Shown: positions 1 through 8,030, numbered from the stretch's first letter. The stretch: 15,199 nt of DNA from SAR116 cluster bacterium (GCA_004213025.1 SHBC01000017.1:1-15199), one strand, 5' to 3'. Notes: a model not told the origin generated them from the sequence alone. A program made the numbers and translations.

Positions 1-1066
1 ATGAAAGCCCATCCTGTTGATCCCCGCCCTGTGACAGGGTGATCCTTGTCCCGTCGGTTGCCGCACGCGCCGCCGCCAGCGTGGCGTCGAGCGACCGGCT
101 GCCATTCAACGCATCGATGATCGGATCCTCGAGTCCGCGCGCCACAGCGCAGAGATGCTCACACTGCGCGATATAGGCGTCGATGAAGGGGGTCTCGATC
201 ACCTCCGGCCTGATTTCGTGATGCCAGTCGCCAGTGTCCTGATCATGGCGCCACAGCACCAGGTTCGGAAATTCCAGCGCGCCGCGCGTGCCGAGAAACC
301 GGATGGCGTTCATCCCCGTCTTCGGGAATTTCGCATTCTCGCCAAGCGCCATTTCCCATGTCCAGGGCGATGGCGTGCGGTCCGAGAGAAGAAAGCTTCC
401 CACAGCCTGATTGGCGAATTTCAGGCTGATGGCGACGGCATCCTCCTTTTCAAACTGCTGATCATGATGCGTGATCTCGGCGGACACCGAAGTGATATCA
501 CCGCAGATGAACCGCAGAATGTCGATCTCATGGATCAGATTGGTCAGGATCGGGCCAGCCTTGATGTCGCGGCGCCATTCCGGGGCGTAATATTCATCAT
601 CCTTGCGCGTTGTCCACTGGCCGCTGACCGCCATCAACCTGCCGATGCGCCCACTCTGGATGATCTCGCGAGCCGTTCTTGCGCAGGGGTAGTAGCGGCG
701 CTGATGGCCGACCAGAACCCTGCATCCCTGCGCCGCCGCATAGCGGGTCACCTCATCGGCTTCGGTCATGGTGGCGGTGATCGGCTTTTCGACCAGCACC
801 GTCTTGCGGTGTTTCAGCGCCGTCATCACATCGGCATGGTGACGCTCGGTCGGGGTGGAAATGATCACCGCCTCGACATCAACCGCGGACAGCATGCTAT
901 CAGCATCGGCGAAGACCGGGATGTTGCGCGCGGTGCCAAGCTGTGCCACTGCGGGCGACAGGTCGGCGATCGCCACAAGATCAATATGCGCCAGCTCGTC
1001 AATGGCCTTGATATGGCGGGCCCCGATCGAACCGGCCCCGACCAATCCAATTCTGAACATATCCAT
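1..1066 (-). CDS. Gfo/Idh/MocA family NAD(P)-dependent oxidoreductase (3' end cut by window edge)
   Basis: The minus strand reads open from ATG at 1066 to the left edge: 355 residues, no stop seen. The N-terminus MDMFRIGLVGAGSIGARH carries the Rossmann dinucleotide motif GAGSIG (residues 10-15). The EKP motif typical of the family follows near residue 93 (LVEKPIT), and a second domain holds NLIHEIDILRFICGD, whose Asp and His match the conserved substrate-site region. Members oxidise or reduce polyols, sugars and other hydroxy/oxo compounds in the cytoplasm with NAD(P). Usual length is 330-380 residues, so little is missing. The start overlaps the upstream CoA-transferase stop by one base (TGATG), so it is the last visible gene of the operon. 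Substrate cannot be read from sequence; an inositol or quinate-type polyol is possible but not shown. Confidence 0.9.
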   Translation of the reverse strand, partial: MDMFRIGLVGAGSIGARHIKAIDELAHIDLVAIADLSPAVAQLGTARNIPVFADADSMLSAVDVEAVIISTPTERHHADVMTALKHRKTVLVEKPITATMTEADEVTRYAAAQGCRVLVGHQRRYYPCARTAREIIQSGRIGRLMAVSGQWTTRKDDEYYAPEWRRDIKAGPILTNLIHEIDILRFICGDITSVSAEITHHDQQFEKEDAVAISLKFANQAVGSFLLSDRTPSPWTWEMALGENAKFPKTGMNAIRFLGTRGALEFPNLVLWRHDQDTGDWHHEIRPEVIETPFIDAYIAQCEHLCAVARGLEDPIIDALNGSRSLDATLAAARAATDGTRITLSQGGDQQDGLS

Positions 1067-2628
1067 CAGCCTTTTCGTGTCTCCTGTTCCTGAAAAAGTT
1101 GTTCCTGAAACAGTGCCGCGCCCATCACCGCGGGTGGCGTGTCCATGCGCGGCACAAACCCCATCCGGTCCAGAACATCACCCTGCAGGTCGATCCCGGG
1201 GGCGATCTCGACAAGATGCACGCCATCCTCGCGCAGTTCGAACACGGCGCGCTCGGTCACATAGACAACATGCTGGCCCTGAACACATGCCTGCGGGCCG
1301 GAAAAGGTGATCTGGTCGACCGACTCGACAAGCTTGGCAATCCGGCCATGCGTGGTAACCCGCAAGGTGCCGTCCCCTGTCTCAAGCCGCGCCCCGCCAG
1401 TATCAAAAGTGCCGCAGAACACCACCTTGCGCGCATTCTGCGCGATATCGATAAAGCCGCCAGGCCCGACCGTATTGCCGGCAAGCTTGGAGACATTGAC
1501 ATTGCCGGCGGCGTCCATCTCGCCAAATCCGAGAAAGGCGATATCCAGCCCGCCGCCTGAATAGAAGTCGAACTGCGAGGGGCCATCGATCATGCAGCTT
1601 GGGCTCATCGCATAGCCGAACAGATCACCATCCATCAGCCTGCCGCCATAGGTGCCATGTTCAATCGTCTGGAAATAGCGTCCCGAGTCGCCGTCACGAT
1701 CGATCAGCTTGGCGATCTGGTCGGGGATGCCGAATCCGAAATTGATCACCGCATTGTCGCGAAGCTCCTGCTGCGCCCGGCGGGCAATGATCAGGCGCGG
1801 CGAGAAAACCGGCTGCTGTGGCTCCGGATCTTCGCGGCGATCCTGGCCTGACAGCGCCGCGTCATAGACGACGTCATAGCCCTGTTGCTGGCACTCATCG
1901 ACTATGATGGCATCGACAAGCGCCGCCGGAATACGCACCTCGCGGGCCTTCAGGCTGTTGCGCGGCACCTTCCCGCGAACCTGGAAAATGACCTTGCCGC
2001 CGCTGTTATGCGCCGCCGCCGCCATCGCGTAGATATCAAGATTGGCAGGCTCTTCCTCGAGCGAGATGTTGCCATCCTCATCAGCATAGCTCCCGCGAAG
2101 CAACGCCACCGTCACCGGGATCGGCAGATAGCGAAGATAGTCGCGCCCGTCGATGGTGATGATCTCGGTCAGGTCCTGTTTGGCGGCCTCGTTCATCCGC
2201 CCACCATCCAGCCGCGGATCGACAAAGGTGCCAAGCCCGACATGCGTGATCAGACCCGGTCTGCCGGCGGCGACCTCGCGCATCAATTGCATGATCACGC
2301 CGCCAGGCAGAACATAGGCCTCGATCTCGTTGTCACGCGCCATCTGCTGCATGCGCGGGGACCAGACCCAGTGGCCACCAATCACCCGGCCCGTCATGCC
2401 GACATGCGCAAACCGGTTCATCCCGCGTTCCTGCCTGTCACCAATCCCGAGAGCATGGATGCAGGTCAGATTGCGCGGGTGGCCGGTGTCGAGGAAGCGG
2501 CGTTCGACGGCGGCGTGAAGCGCGCTCGCCTCGACCAGCCCACCACCACCACCGGTCAGCCCGATCACGGCATCATCATCAATCAGGGCGGCAGCCTCGT
2601 CCGCCGATAGAAACTGTACTTTTGTCAT
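1066..2628 (-). CDS. Acyl-CoA:acetate / 3-ketoacid CoA-transferase, fused two-domain type
   Basis: This 520-residue cytoplasmic enzyme belongs to the family I CoA-transferases. The propionate CoA-transferase/YdiF group is similarly long, with both halves (N-terminal alpha-like about 1-270, C-terminal beta-like about 275-500) in one chain. Visible marks are the glycine-rich LTGGGGG (24-30), VLPGGVI (106-112), and the beta-half catalytic segment TIEHGTYGG, whose Glu323 would form the enzyme-bound glutamyl-CoA thioester. SPSCMIDGPSQFDFYSGGG and FLGFGEMDAAGNVNVSK are characteristic of this group. It moves CoA from a donor such as acetyl-CoA to a carboxylic acid. ATG overlaps the acyl-CoA dehydrogenase stop by four bases (ATGA), so the two probably feed each other: acid activation, then dehydrogenation. 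The C-terminus contains a five-residue duplication, LFQEQLFQEQ. Confidence 0.92.
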   Translation of the reverse strand: MTKVQFLSADEAAALIDDDAVIGLTGGGGGLVEASALHAAVERRFLDTGHPRNLTCIHALGIGDRQERGMNRFAHVGMTGRVIGGHWVWSPRMQQMARDNEIEAYVLPGGVIMQLMREVAAGRPGLITHVGLGTFVDPRLDGGRMNEAAKQDLTEIITIDGRDYLRYLPIPVTVALLRGSYADEDGNISLEEEPANLDIYAMAAAAHNSGGKVIFQVRGKVPRNSLKAREVRIPAALVDAIIVDECQQQGYDVVYDAALSGQDRREDPEPQQPVFSPRLIIARRAQQELRDNAVINFGFGIPDQIAKLIDRDGDSGRYFQTIEHGTYGGRLMDGDLFGYAMSPSCMIDGPSQFDFYSGGGLDIAFLGFGEMDAAGNVNVSKLAGNTVGPGGFIDIAQNARKVVFCGTFDTGGARLETGDGTLRVTTHGRIAKLVESVDQITFSGPQACVQGQHVVYVTERAVFELREDGVHLVEIAPGIDLQGDVLDRMGFVPRMDTPPAVMGAALFQEQLFQEQETRKG

Positions 2629-3806
2629 CCTGCCTGCTCATAGATGTCGAACAGCCCGACATCCCCCTTCATCATCTGGCGCGCCATCACCATGCGGTGA
2701 ATTTCCGAAGTGCCGTCATAGATCCTGGCAATTCGCGCATCGCGATAATAACGCTCCATCGGCAGATCGCGGCAATAGCCGGCACCACCATAAATCTGCA
2801 CCGCCCGGTCGACGACACGGCCCAGCATCTCAGATGCCTGCACTTTCAGCATCGAAATCGCCCCGCGCGCCTCATCGCCGGAATCAATCCGGCTTGCCGT
2901 CTGCCACAGCGCCAGCCGGCAGCCATTGATCTCCATGGCCGAGTCGGCAAGCATCTGCTGCACCAGCTGGAACTCGCCGATCGCGGATCCGAACTGCCGC
3001 CTGTCGCGCGCATAGGAAAGACAGGAATCGAGGATCATGCTGGCCTTGCCGACGGCCCGCGCCGACACCTGCGCAAGGCGCACCCGGCCAAGCGTTGCCA
3101 AGGCCAGCTTCAGTCCCTGCCCTTGCGGACCCAGAAGGCGGCCGGCATCCAGAACAACATCATCGAACCGCATCTCGACATGCGAGGTGCCGCGAAGCCC
3201 CATCATCGGCTGATCACGGCCGATGGTGAAGCCTGGCACCCCCTTGTCCAGAATGAAGGTGGAAATCCCGCGCGCGCCGGCATCCGGGTCGGTCACAGCG
3301 GTGACGATGAAAAAGTCGGAATAGAGCCCATCCGAAATGTAATGCTTGGCGCCGTTCAACACCCACCCATCGGCGCGTCGCACCGCGTTTGTGGAAATGG
3401 CGGCAGCGTCGGACCCGGCCTCAGGTTCGGTGAAGGCGACCGAGAAGGTGCGCTCGCCGCGCACCGCCGGCAGCAGATATTCCTCGATCTGCGCCTTGGT
3501 GCCTTCCAGCAGGATCTCATAGACATTGCCGAATGCACGGCGGATCAGGATGTCACTTGTCCGGCCAAACTGCTCCTCGGCAATCATCCAGTCGAGAACA
3601 GACAGACCGCCACCGCCATATGCGGTTGGAATATTGACCGCATACAGCCCCAGCGCACGTGACTTGTCGCGAATCGCTGCCGCCACATCATCGGCAAGAT
3701 GACCTGCCTCCTCAACCTGCGCCTCCAGCGGTCGCAGCTCGTCATCGATGAAACCGCGGATGGTGGCGACAAGCAGGCGCTGTTCCTCTGACAGCGAAAA
3801 ATTCAT
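2625..3806 (-). CDS. Acyl-CoA dehydrogenase family flavoprotein
   Basis: The 393-residue protein has the normal length and domain order of FAD-dependent acyl-CoA dehydrogenases: N-terminal helical domain (1-120), beta domain with AFTEPEAGSD (124-133) and WVLNGAKHYISDG (148-160), and C-terminal helical domain with YARDRRQFGSAIGEFQLVQ (265-283) and IYGGAGYCRD (338-347). These enzymes introduce an alpha,beta double bond into an acyl-CoA and pass electrons to ETF. The segment usually reading YEGT, which contains the catalytic base in medium-chain-type enzymes, is YDGTSEIHR here, so Asp364 sits at the Glu position. ACAD10/11-type members have a similar Asp, so activity need not be lost. Start ATG overlaps the SDR stop by one base (TGATG). 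The acyl substrate is unknown, but the adjacent CoA-transferase probably makes it. Confidence 0.93.
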   Translation of the reverse strand: MNFSLSEEQRLLVATIRGFIDDELRPLEAQVEEAGHLADDVAAAIRDKSRALGLYAVNIPTAYGGGGLSVLDWMIAEEQFGRTSDILIRRAFGNVYEILLEGTKAQIEEYLLPAVRGERTFSVAFTEPEAGSDAAAISTNAVRRADGWVLNGAKHYISDGLYSDFFIVTAVTDPDAGARGISTFILDKGVPGFTIGRDQPMMGLRGTSHVEMRFDDVVLDAGRLLGPQGQGLKLALATLGRVRLAQVSARAVGKASMILDSCLSYARDRRQFGSAIGEFQLVQQMLADSAMEINGCRLALWQTASRIDSGDEARGAISMLKVQASEMLGRVVDRAVQIYGGAGYCRDLPMERYYRDARIARIYDGTSEIHRMVMARQMMKGDVGLFDIYEQAG

Positions 3807-4591
3807 CAGAAATATCCCTTCGTCGCGCCGCCATCGACACTGATGCCGGCGCCATGAATGTGCCGCGCCTCGTCACCGCACAGGAACGCGACAAGCGCTG
3901 CCGTATCCTCGGGTTGGCCAAGACGGCGAATGCCCTCGGCCTGCATACGCTCGGCGCGGACCTCGTCAATGCTGAGGTTCTCGTCTCGCGCCCGTGTCGC
4001 GAGAAGCTGCTGCAGGCGTTCGGTCTCGGTCTGGCCCGGATTGATCCAGTTCACATTCACATCATCCTGCAGACCCTGCCCGGCCAGCGCCTTGCTGAAA
4101 TTCGCCAGCGCCGCATTGACCGCGCCACCGACCATGAATTTTGCATCGGGGGTGCGCGAGGCGCCGCCGACAATCATCACCACATTCCCGTGCGCGGTGG
4201 CGAGCAACGGCCAGAAGAGGCGCGAAAGTCGCACGCCGGCATGGAATTTCAGCGCAAACCCGTCAATGAAATCGGCATCATCCTGGGCCGGGAACACGCC
4301 GCCCCTTGTCGCACCGGCGCTGTGAACAAGGATATCGCAGCTGCCAAAGGCCTGCTGGTGGGCGTCAAACACCGCCTGGCAGCCATCAAGCGTGCGAAGA
4401 TCGGCGGCGTGGGATTCAACCCGGCCGTCCGACTGCGCGGCGATTGTGTTTTGGGCGTCCTCGCAATGCGCCGGATTGCTGCCGGCAATCATCACATCGG
4501 CCCCGTCCCGCGCCAGCCTTGCGGCGATGGCAAGGCCAATGCCGCGTGTTCCCCCTGATACAAAGGCCGTCTTTCCTTGCAATGTGCTCAT
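3806..4591 (-). CDS. Divergent short-chain dehydrogenase/reductase (SDR) lacking the classical catalytic residues
   Basis: The 261-residue protein has the classical SDR length and fold marks: nucleotide motif SGGTRGIG (12-19), AADL (62-65), HSAG (90-93, usually NNAG), NWINPGQTET (181-190) and the C-terminal ISVDGGATKGYF. The active site is unusual. Where Ser, Tyr-x3-Lys and the helix Asn are expected, the sequence reads VGGASRTPDAKFMVGGAVNA, giving by eye Gly142, Gly155 and Asn159, and Phe116 for the tetrad Asn. It may still bind NAD(P) but should not use the standard proton relay. The fold places it as an oxidoreductase or a derived lyase/isomerase acting in the cytoplasm. It sits one base after the PanE-like stop and overlaps the acyl-CoA dehydrogenase, firmly inside the operon. 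Function unknown beyond family. Confidence 0.87.
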   Translation of the reverse strand: MSTLQGKTAFVSGGTRGIGLAIAARLARDGADVMIAGSNPAHCEDAQNTIAAQSDGRVESHAADLRTLDGCQAVFDAHQQAFGSCDILVHSAGATRGGVFPAQDDADFIDGFALKFHAGVRLSRLFWPLLATAHGNVVMIVGGASRTPDAKFMVGGAVNAALANFSKALAGQGLQDDVNVNWINPGQTETERLQQLLATRARDENLSIDEVRAERMQAEGIRRLGQPEDTAALVAFLCGDEARHIHGAGISVDGGATKGYF

Positions 4592-4592
4592 C

Positions 4593-5558
4593 TCACGATG
4601 TTCCGTTCTGTGCAGCTACGCTGACATAATGCGTTTCGATACCCTTCACCAGACCATAGAGGCTGCGCAATGTCGGGACGGCAAGACCGGCGGCGTCGGC
4701 AAGCTGCAACGGTGTGCCATAGATGAACTCGATCTCGCTTGGCCGACGCGCCAGAACATCGAGGCAGAGCGAGGATTTATTGTCGCCGGTGCCACCCGGT
4801 GCGGTCATCAGCTCCAGCCCCCGCACTACCGCCTCACGGTCAAGATTGATGTTCTGGGAATGCGCAATCGAGATCGCTTCGTCAAGCGCGGTGAAGCAGA
4901 CGCGCCGCAACGACTCCGTCTGCAGAATCTCGGCGCTGGTAAGATTGGTCACGCCGGACACGGCACTCATCGTCATGTTGCCGAGAAGCTTTTTCCAGAT
5001 CTCGGCGCTGATGTCCGCGCTTGCATGCGTTTCCAACCCGGCCGCGGTGAAGGCGGCGGCGATCGCCTCGGCGCGCGGCGATTTCCCGCCACCCCATTCG
5101 CCGATATATGACGGCACGCGGTCGAAATCACGAATATGACCCGGCCCCAACCGCGCCCCGGCCATCGAGGTCAACCCGCCAAAGACAGTCTCGGCACCAA
5201 GGATTTCAGCAAGGATATCCTCATTGCCAAGCCCGTTCTGAAAACTGATGAAAACGGCACCGGCATCGGCAAGATGCGTCATCGCGAGCGCCGCCGCGCG
5301 GGTCGCTGTTCCCTTGCACTGCACCAGCACGATATCGGCCTGTTCGACCTGTGCGGCGTCATGCGCTGTCGCAAGCATCAGGCGCCTGTCACCACCAAGC
5401 CCGGAAATGCGAAGTCCGTCCCTGCGGATGGCGTCCAGATGCGCGCGGTCCGTATCAACAAGCGTCACCTCCAGACCACCTTCGGAAAGGATCGCGCCAA
5501 ACAGGGCGCCCATGCCGCCGGCGCCAACAACGGCTACATGACGAATGTCCTTGGTCAT
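4593..5558 (-). CDS. PanE/ApbA-type 2-dehydropantoate 2-reductase family protein
   Basis: The 321-residue protein matches the ketopantoate reductase fold: Rossmann motif VVGAGGMGALFG (10-21), QCKGT (80-84), FQNGLGNED (106-114), then a helical domain with EIWKKLLGN (186-194). Lys190 aligns with the catalytic Lys of E. coli PanE (K176) and Asn194 with the substrate Asn. KSSLCLDVLARRPSEIEFIYG (261-281) matches the conserved SS..D..R..EI segment with the active-site Glu. It should reduce a 2-oxo acid, or oxidise a 2-hydroxy acid, with NADPH. Many members are not pantothenate enzymes, and its place in a catabolic operon argues for another branched 2-oxo acid. The start overlaps the AroQ-like stop by four bases. 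A PanB-like gene lies nearby on the other strand, which may or may not be functionally linked. Confidence 0.9.
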   Translation of the reverse strand: MTKDIRHVAVVGAGGMGALFGAILSEGGLEVTLVDTDRAHLDAIRRDGLRISGLGGDRRLMLATAHDAAQVEQADIVLVQCKGTATRAAALAMTHLADAGAVFISFQNGLGNEDILAEILGAETVFGGLTSMAGARLGPGHIRDFDRVPSYIGEWGGGKSPRAEAIAAAFTAAGLETHASADISAEIWKKLLGNMTMSAVSGVTNLTSAEILQTESLRRVCFTALDEAISIAHSQNINLDREAVVRGLELMTAPGGTGDNKSSLCLDVLARRPSEIEFIYGTPLQLADAAGLAVPTLRSLYGLVKGIETHYVSVAAQNGTS

Positions 5559-6040
5559 CCGATATCTCCCATCATGACCTGCCGGACCGTGCCGCCGTGC
5601 CCCCGGCGCATCAACAGCCGATGCACGGCCTCCAGCCCCAGCAGGAAGGAATCACTTCCAAAGCCGACGATGCTGCCATCGCTGACCCCGGCTGTCATGC
5701 TGACCTGGCGAAAATCCTCGCGGCTGTCATTGTTGGACAGATGCACCTCGACCTTCGGCCCGTCGAACATCGCCAGCGCATCACGAAGCGCCACCGACGT
5801 GTGGGTGTAGGCCGCGAGGTTGAAAAGGATTGCCGCCGCATTCTCACGTGCCTTCTGGATGGCGGTGACAAGAACACCCTCGTCATTCGACTGCATCATC
5901 TCGACCCGCCGGCCCAGATCCTCGGCCCGGTCGGCAAGCGCCGCCATGATATCGGCCATGCTGTCAGACCCGTAGATCTCCGGCTCACGCATGCCAAGCA
6001 TGTTCAGGTTGGGACCAAAGATCACCAGCACATCAGCCAT
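5555..6040 (-). CDS. Type II 3-dehydroquinate dehydratase (AroQ-like)
   Basis: At 161 residues this has the size of type II dehydroquinases, small dodecameric enzymes that convert 3-dehydroquinate to 3-dehydroshikimate by trans elimination. The active-site parts are visible: GPNLNMLGMREPEIYG (9-24) with catalytic Arg18 and Tyr23 on the flexible lid, SNDEG (51-55), Asn74 and AYTHTSVALRDAL (77-89) with His80, and EVHLSN with His100, followed by REDFR. The usual NPGA/NPGG stretch is NLAA. Catalytic residues appear intact, so dehydratase chemistry is likely. Its location among catabolic genes, not aro genes, suggests quinate-type catabolism or a related cyclic substrate. The start is set by a strong Shine-Dalgarno (6048-6055); an ATG three codons earlier runs at once into a stop. 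It overlaps the next gene by four bases. Confidence 0.92.
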   Translation of the reverse strand: MADVLVIFGPNLNMLGMREPEIYGSDSMADIMAALADRAEDLGRRVEMMQSNDEGVLVTAIQKARENAAAILFNLAAYTHTSVALRDALAMFDGPKVEVHLSNNDSREDFRQVSMTAGVSDGSIVGFGSDSFLLGLEAVHRLLMRRGHGGTVRQVMMGDIG

Positions 6041-6047
6041 TCATCAA

Positions 6048-6055
6048 TCCTCCCC
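6048..6055 (-). promoter_or_regulatory. Shine-Dalgarno of the AroQ-like gene
   Basis: The minus strand reads GGGGAGGA, seven bases before the ATG at 6040. It decides the start: the nearer ATG at 6044 encodes only two further codons before TGA. Confidence 0.7.
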
Positions 6056-6072
6056 GGGTGCGCGCCATCCCG

Positions 6073-6870
6073 TCAGAATGCCAGCTCTATGACGCCAAGC
6101 GGCCCGAAATCGGCACTGACGGTATCACCGCCAGCAAAGGGCTGCGGCACAGATGCCGCACCGGTGGAAATGAAATCCCCGGCTGCAAGCTTGCGGCCGC
6201 GCGCCGCCAGATGATTGACCAGATCGGCCGCCGCCTGCGCCGGCAGACAGCGCATCTCGCCAAGAAAATTCTCCGCCGGCGTGCCGCCACTCACGCTCAG
6301 CGTGATCATATGCTGCTGAAAATCGATCGCCTGCCAGTCAGCCACCGGGTCACCAAAGACAAAGCCGATGCCACCGCCATTATCGGCAATGGTCATCAGC
6401 GAGTTCTCGGCCTTGCTGGCCCCTTCAAGGCGATAGCGGTTGCCGATGATCTCGATGGCCGGATGGAGAATCATCATGCTTTCCATCTCGGCAGCGGTCC
6501 ACGGCGCCGTGCGAAGATGCGGCGTCGCGGTCAGCCGGAAGGCAAATTCGGTCTCGGCGCGCGCACCGGGAAACTGCGTAATCGGCAACTCGTGCCGCGT
6601 GCCAACATAGCTTCGCGAGGCGAAAATCCGCCCCGGGATGACATCATCATGGCCGTCAAGTTCACGCATTTTCTGGCTTGTCGCGCCGACCTTCCAACCG
6701 GCCAGCCCCTGGCCAAGCGTCTCATGCATGAGATCCTGAACAAAATAGGCCTCGGCCCGGTCGCGCGGATAGAGGCGCGAATCGATGCTTGCAGGGTTGC
6801 CGGGATCGCGCCATGCCGTGGACAGCATCGCCGCCAGTTCGCTCAGCACAGCTTTGCGCGTATCGTCCAT
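6073..6870 (-). CDS. 2-keto-4-pentenoate hydratase / fumarylacetoacetase-fold (MhpD/HpcG-like) protein
   Basis: The 265-residue protein has the length and motifs of 2-oxopent-4-enoate and 2-oxohept-4-ene-1,7-dioate hydratases. GWKVGATSQKM (58-68) is the family signature. ARAETEFAF (104-112) gives metal-binding Glu106 and Glu108, and HPAIEII (136-142) gives Glu140, matching the three divalent-metal ligands of HpcG/MhpD. DFISTGAASVPQPF and DFGPLGVIEL near the end are also typical. Such enzymes add water to a 2-oxo-4-enoic acid late in meta-cleavage pathways; relatives are decarboxylases or acylpyruvases. No ring-cleavage dioxygenase or MhpE-type aldolase is visible here, so the substrate comes from elsewhere. 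ATG at 6870 follows a GGGGACGGGG stretch that can serve as ribosome site. It is the first gene after the regulator and ends 32 bases before the AroQ-like start. Confidence 0.9.
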   Translation of the reverse strand: MDDTRKAVLSELAAMLSTAWRDPGNPASIDSRLYPRDRAEAYFVQDLMHETLGQGLAGWKVGATSQKMRELDGHDDVIPGRIFASRSYVGTRHELPITQFPGARAETEFAFRLTATPHLRTAPWTAAEMESMMILHPAIEIIGNRYRLEGASKAENSLMTIADNGGGIGFVFGDPVADWQAIDFQQHMITLSVSGGTPAENFLGEMRCLPAQAAADLVNHLAARGRKLAAGDFISTGAASVPQPFAGGDTVSADFGPLGVIELAF

Positions 6871-6992
6871 CCCCGTCCCCGCTGGTTACCGGCATTCCGT
6901 GCCGTTCAGCAAGCCCTAAGCCAACAGGAAAGGCGGGGTTTCGCAAAGATCAAAAATGATGGGAATCCCTCAAGGCTTCCAGCCTCTCCGGC
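6871..6992 (-). promoter_or_regulatory. Gap between regulator and enzyme operon, possible internal promoter/operator
   Basis: This 122-base gap is the only large one in the minus-strand run. It holds an inverted repeat CGGCATTCCGTGCCG (6890-6904; five-base arms) about 20 bases before the hydratase start, and a weaker ATCA-AAAA-TGAT repeat (6949-6960). No clear terminator with a T-run follows the regulator. I see no convincing -35/-10 pair. The gap and the repeat make a regulated internal promoter plausible but unproven. Confidence 0.35.
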
Positions 6993-8030
6993 TCACGATA
7001 TGAGGTCGGTGTGGGGCAGGTTTTCCGAGGTGTAGAGTTGAAAGTCGACGCTGGCGATGGTCGTTTCTGTTTCATAGCCATGTTGTCTGGCGATGAAATC
7101 CACCGCCTGAAAAGCCTGCTGCATCGGGTTCGAATCAAGCACCATGTCAATCAGGCCGGATCGCAGATTCTCGATTGAGTGTGGACTGAGATCGTGCACG
7201 ATCTTGACCACCGACCGGATTGCTTCCTCGTGGCGACCAGCCTCGATCACCTTTTCGAGGAACTCGGTGTTGGTCGGGCTGTAGACCACCCGAAGGTCAT
7301 CATCCGCAGCAAGCAACTGCAGAATTTGTGTCAGAGCCGCCGCTGTCTTTGTCGGCGGGTTGAAAAGGGACATGCGGTCGGTGATGCCTCGGTCAGCGAA
7401 GAACTGCCGAAACCCTGTCATGCGATCGATCTGTGCTCTGGCATCGGTCTCAGCTTCGATGATCAGGACCCTGCCACCCTTGCGGCAGACGGCCTCACTG
7501 ATCTTCGCGGCCGACTGTCCGGCGTTGAAATTGTCGATCCCGACATAGCAGTGGCGCCCACTTTCAGGAATATCGGTGCTGATGGTCACAATCACCGTCT
7601 TCGTCGAAAGCTTTTTCAGAGCATCGGCGATGACCGGCAGATCATTGGCGAACACAATGATGCCGTCACGGCTCTCCGCCACCGATTCCAGATGCGCGAC
7701 AAGTCGGTCCTGCTGATCAACATCGATATGGGTGCGATAGATGATTGCCGGCAGATCGACAAGCTTGGTCACCCCTTGCAGCGACTGGTTCAGCCTCTCG
7801 GAATAGGAAGACGGCGTGCGTGCGAAGACGGCCTCGATCGACAGCTGGCGACGCTTGCCGGTCGGCAGAATACGGTTGGTCCCAAGCTGGCGCGCGCTGT
7901 CAAGAACACGCGCCGTGGTGCGTTCGCTGACCCCGCCACGCTCATTCAACACCCGGTCGACGGTGGCCAGGCCAACGCCGGCATGTCGCGCAATATCCTC
8001 CAGACTGGCCTTGCGCGACCGCGCTGTCAT
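6993..8030 (-). CDS. LacI-family transcriptional regulator
   Basis: The 345-residue protein starts with a LacI helix-turn-helix: SLEDIARHAGVGLATVDRVLNERGGVSERT (9-38), followed by a hinge near 45-58. A periplasmic-binding-protein-like sensor domain spans about 62-340, with GIIVFANDLP, VTISTDIPESG, CYVGIDNFNAGQSAA (161-175) and DMVLDSNPMQQAFQAVDFI. The FxxGxxAA stretch is typical of sugar- or small-ligand-binding members. It should repress or activate in response to a small polar ligand, probably the locus substrate. Its ATG overlaps the desaturase stop by four bases, so the two are co-translated, and it directly precedes the enzyme operon. Likely targets are the divergent region 9176-9389 and the gap at 6871-6992; this is inference from position. 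Confidence 0.92.
   Translation of the reverse strand: MTARSRKASLEDIARHAGVGLATVDRVLNERGGVSERTTARVLDSARQLGTNRILPTGKRRQLSIEAVFARTPSSYSERLNQSLQGVTKLVDLPAIIYRTHIDVDQQDRLVAHLESVAESRDGIIVFANDLPVIADALKKLSTKTVIVTISTDIPESGRHCYVGIDNFNAGQSAAKISEAVCRKGGRVLIIEAETDARAQIDRMTGFRQFFADRGITDRMSLFNPPTKTAAALTQILQLLAADDDLRVVYSPTNTEFLEKVIEAGRHEEAIRSVVKIVHDLSPHSIENLRSGLIDMVLDSNPMQQAFQAVDFIARQHGYETETTIASVDFQLYTSENLPHTDLIS

Noticed and set aside
155..1093. Long plus-strand open frame of 312 codons
   Set aside because: It is antisense to the MocA-type oxidoreductase, whose protein has clear family motifs. The plus-strand translation shows no recognisable domain and reflects GC-rich codon structure.
2622..3662. Plus-strand open frame of 346 codons
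   Set aside because: Antisense to the acyl-CoA dehydrogenase, whose motifs are unambiguous; the translation is His/Arg-rich and featureless.
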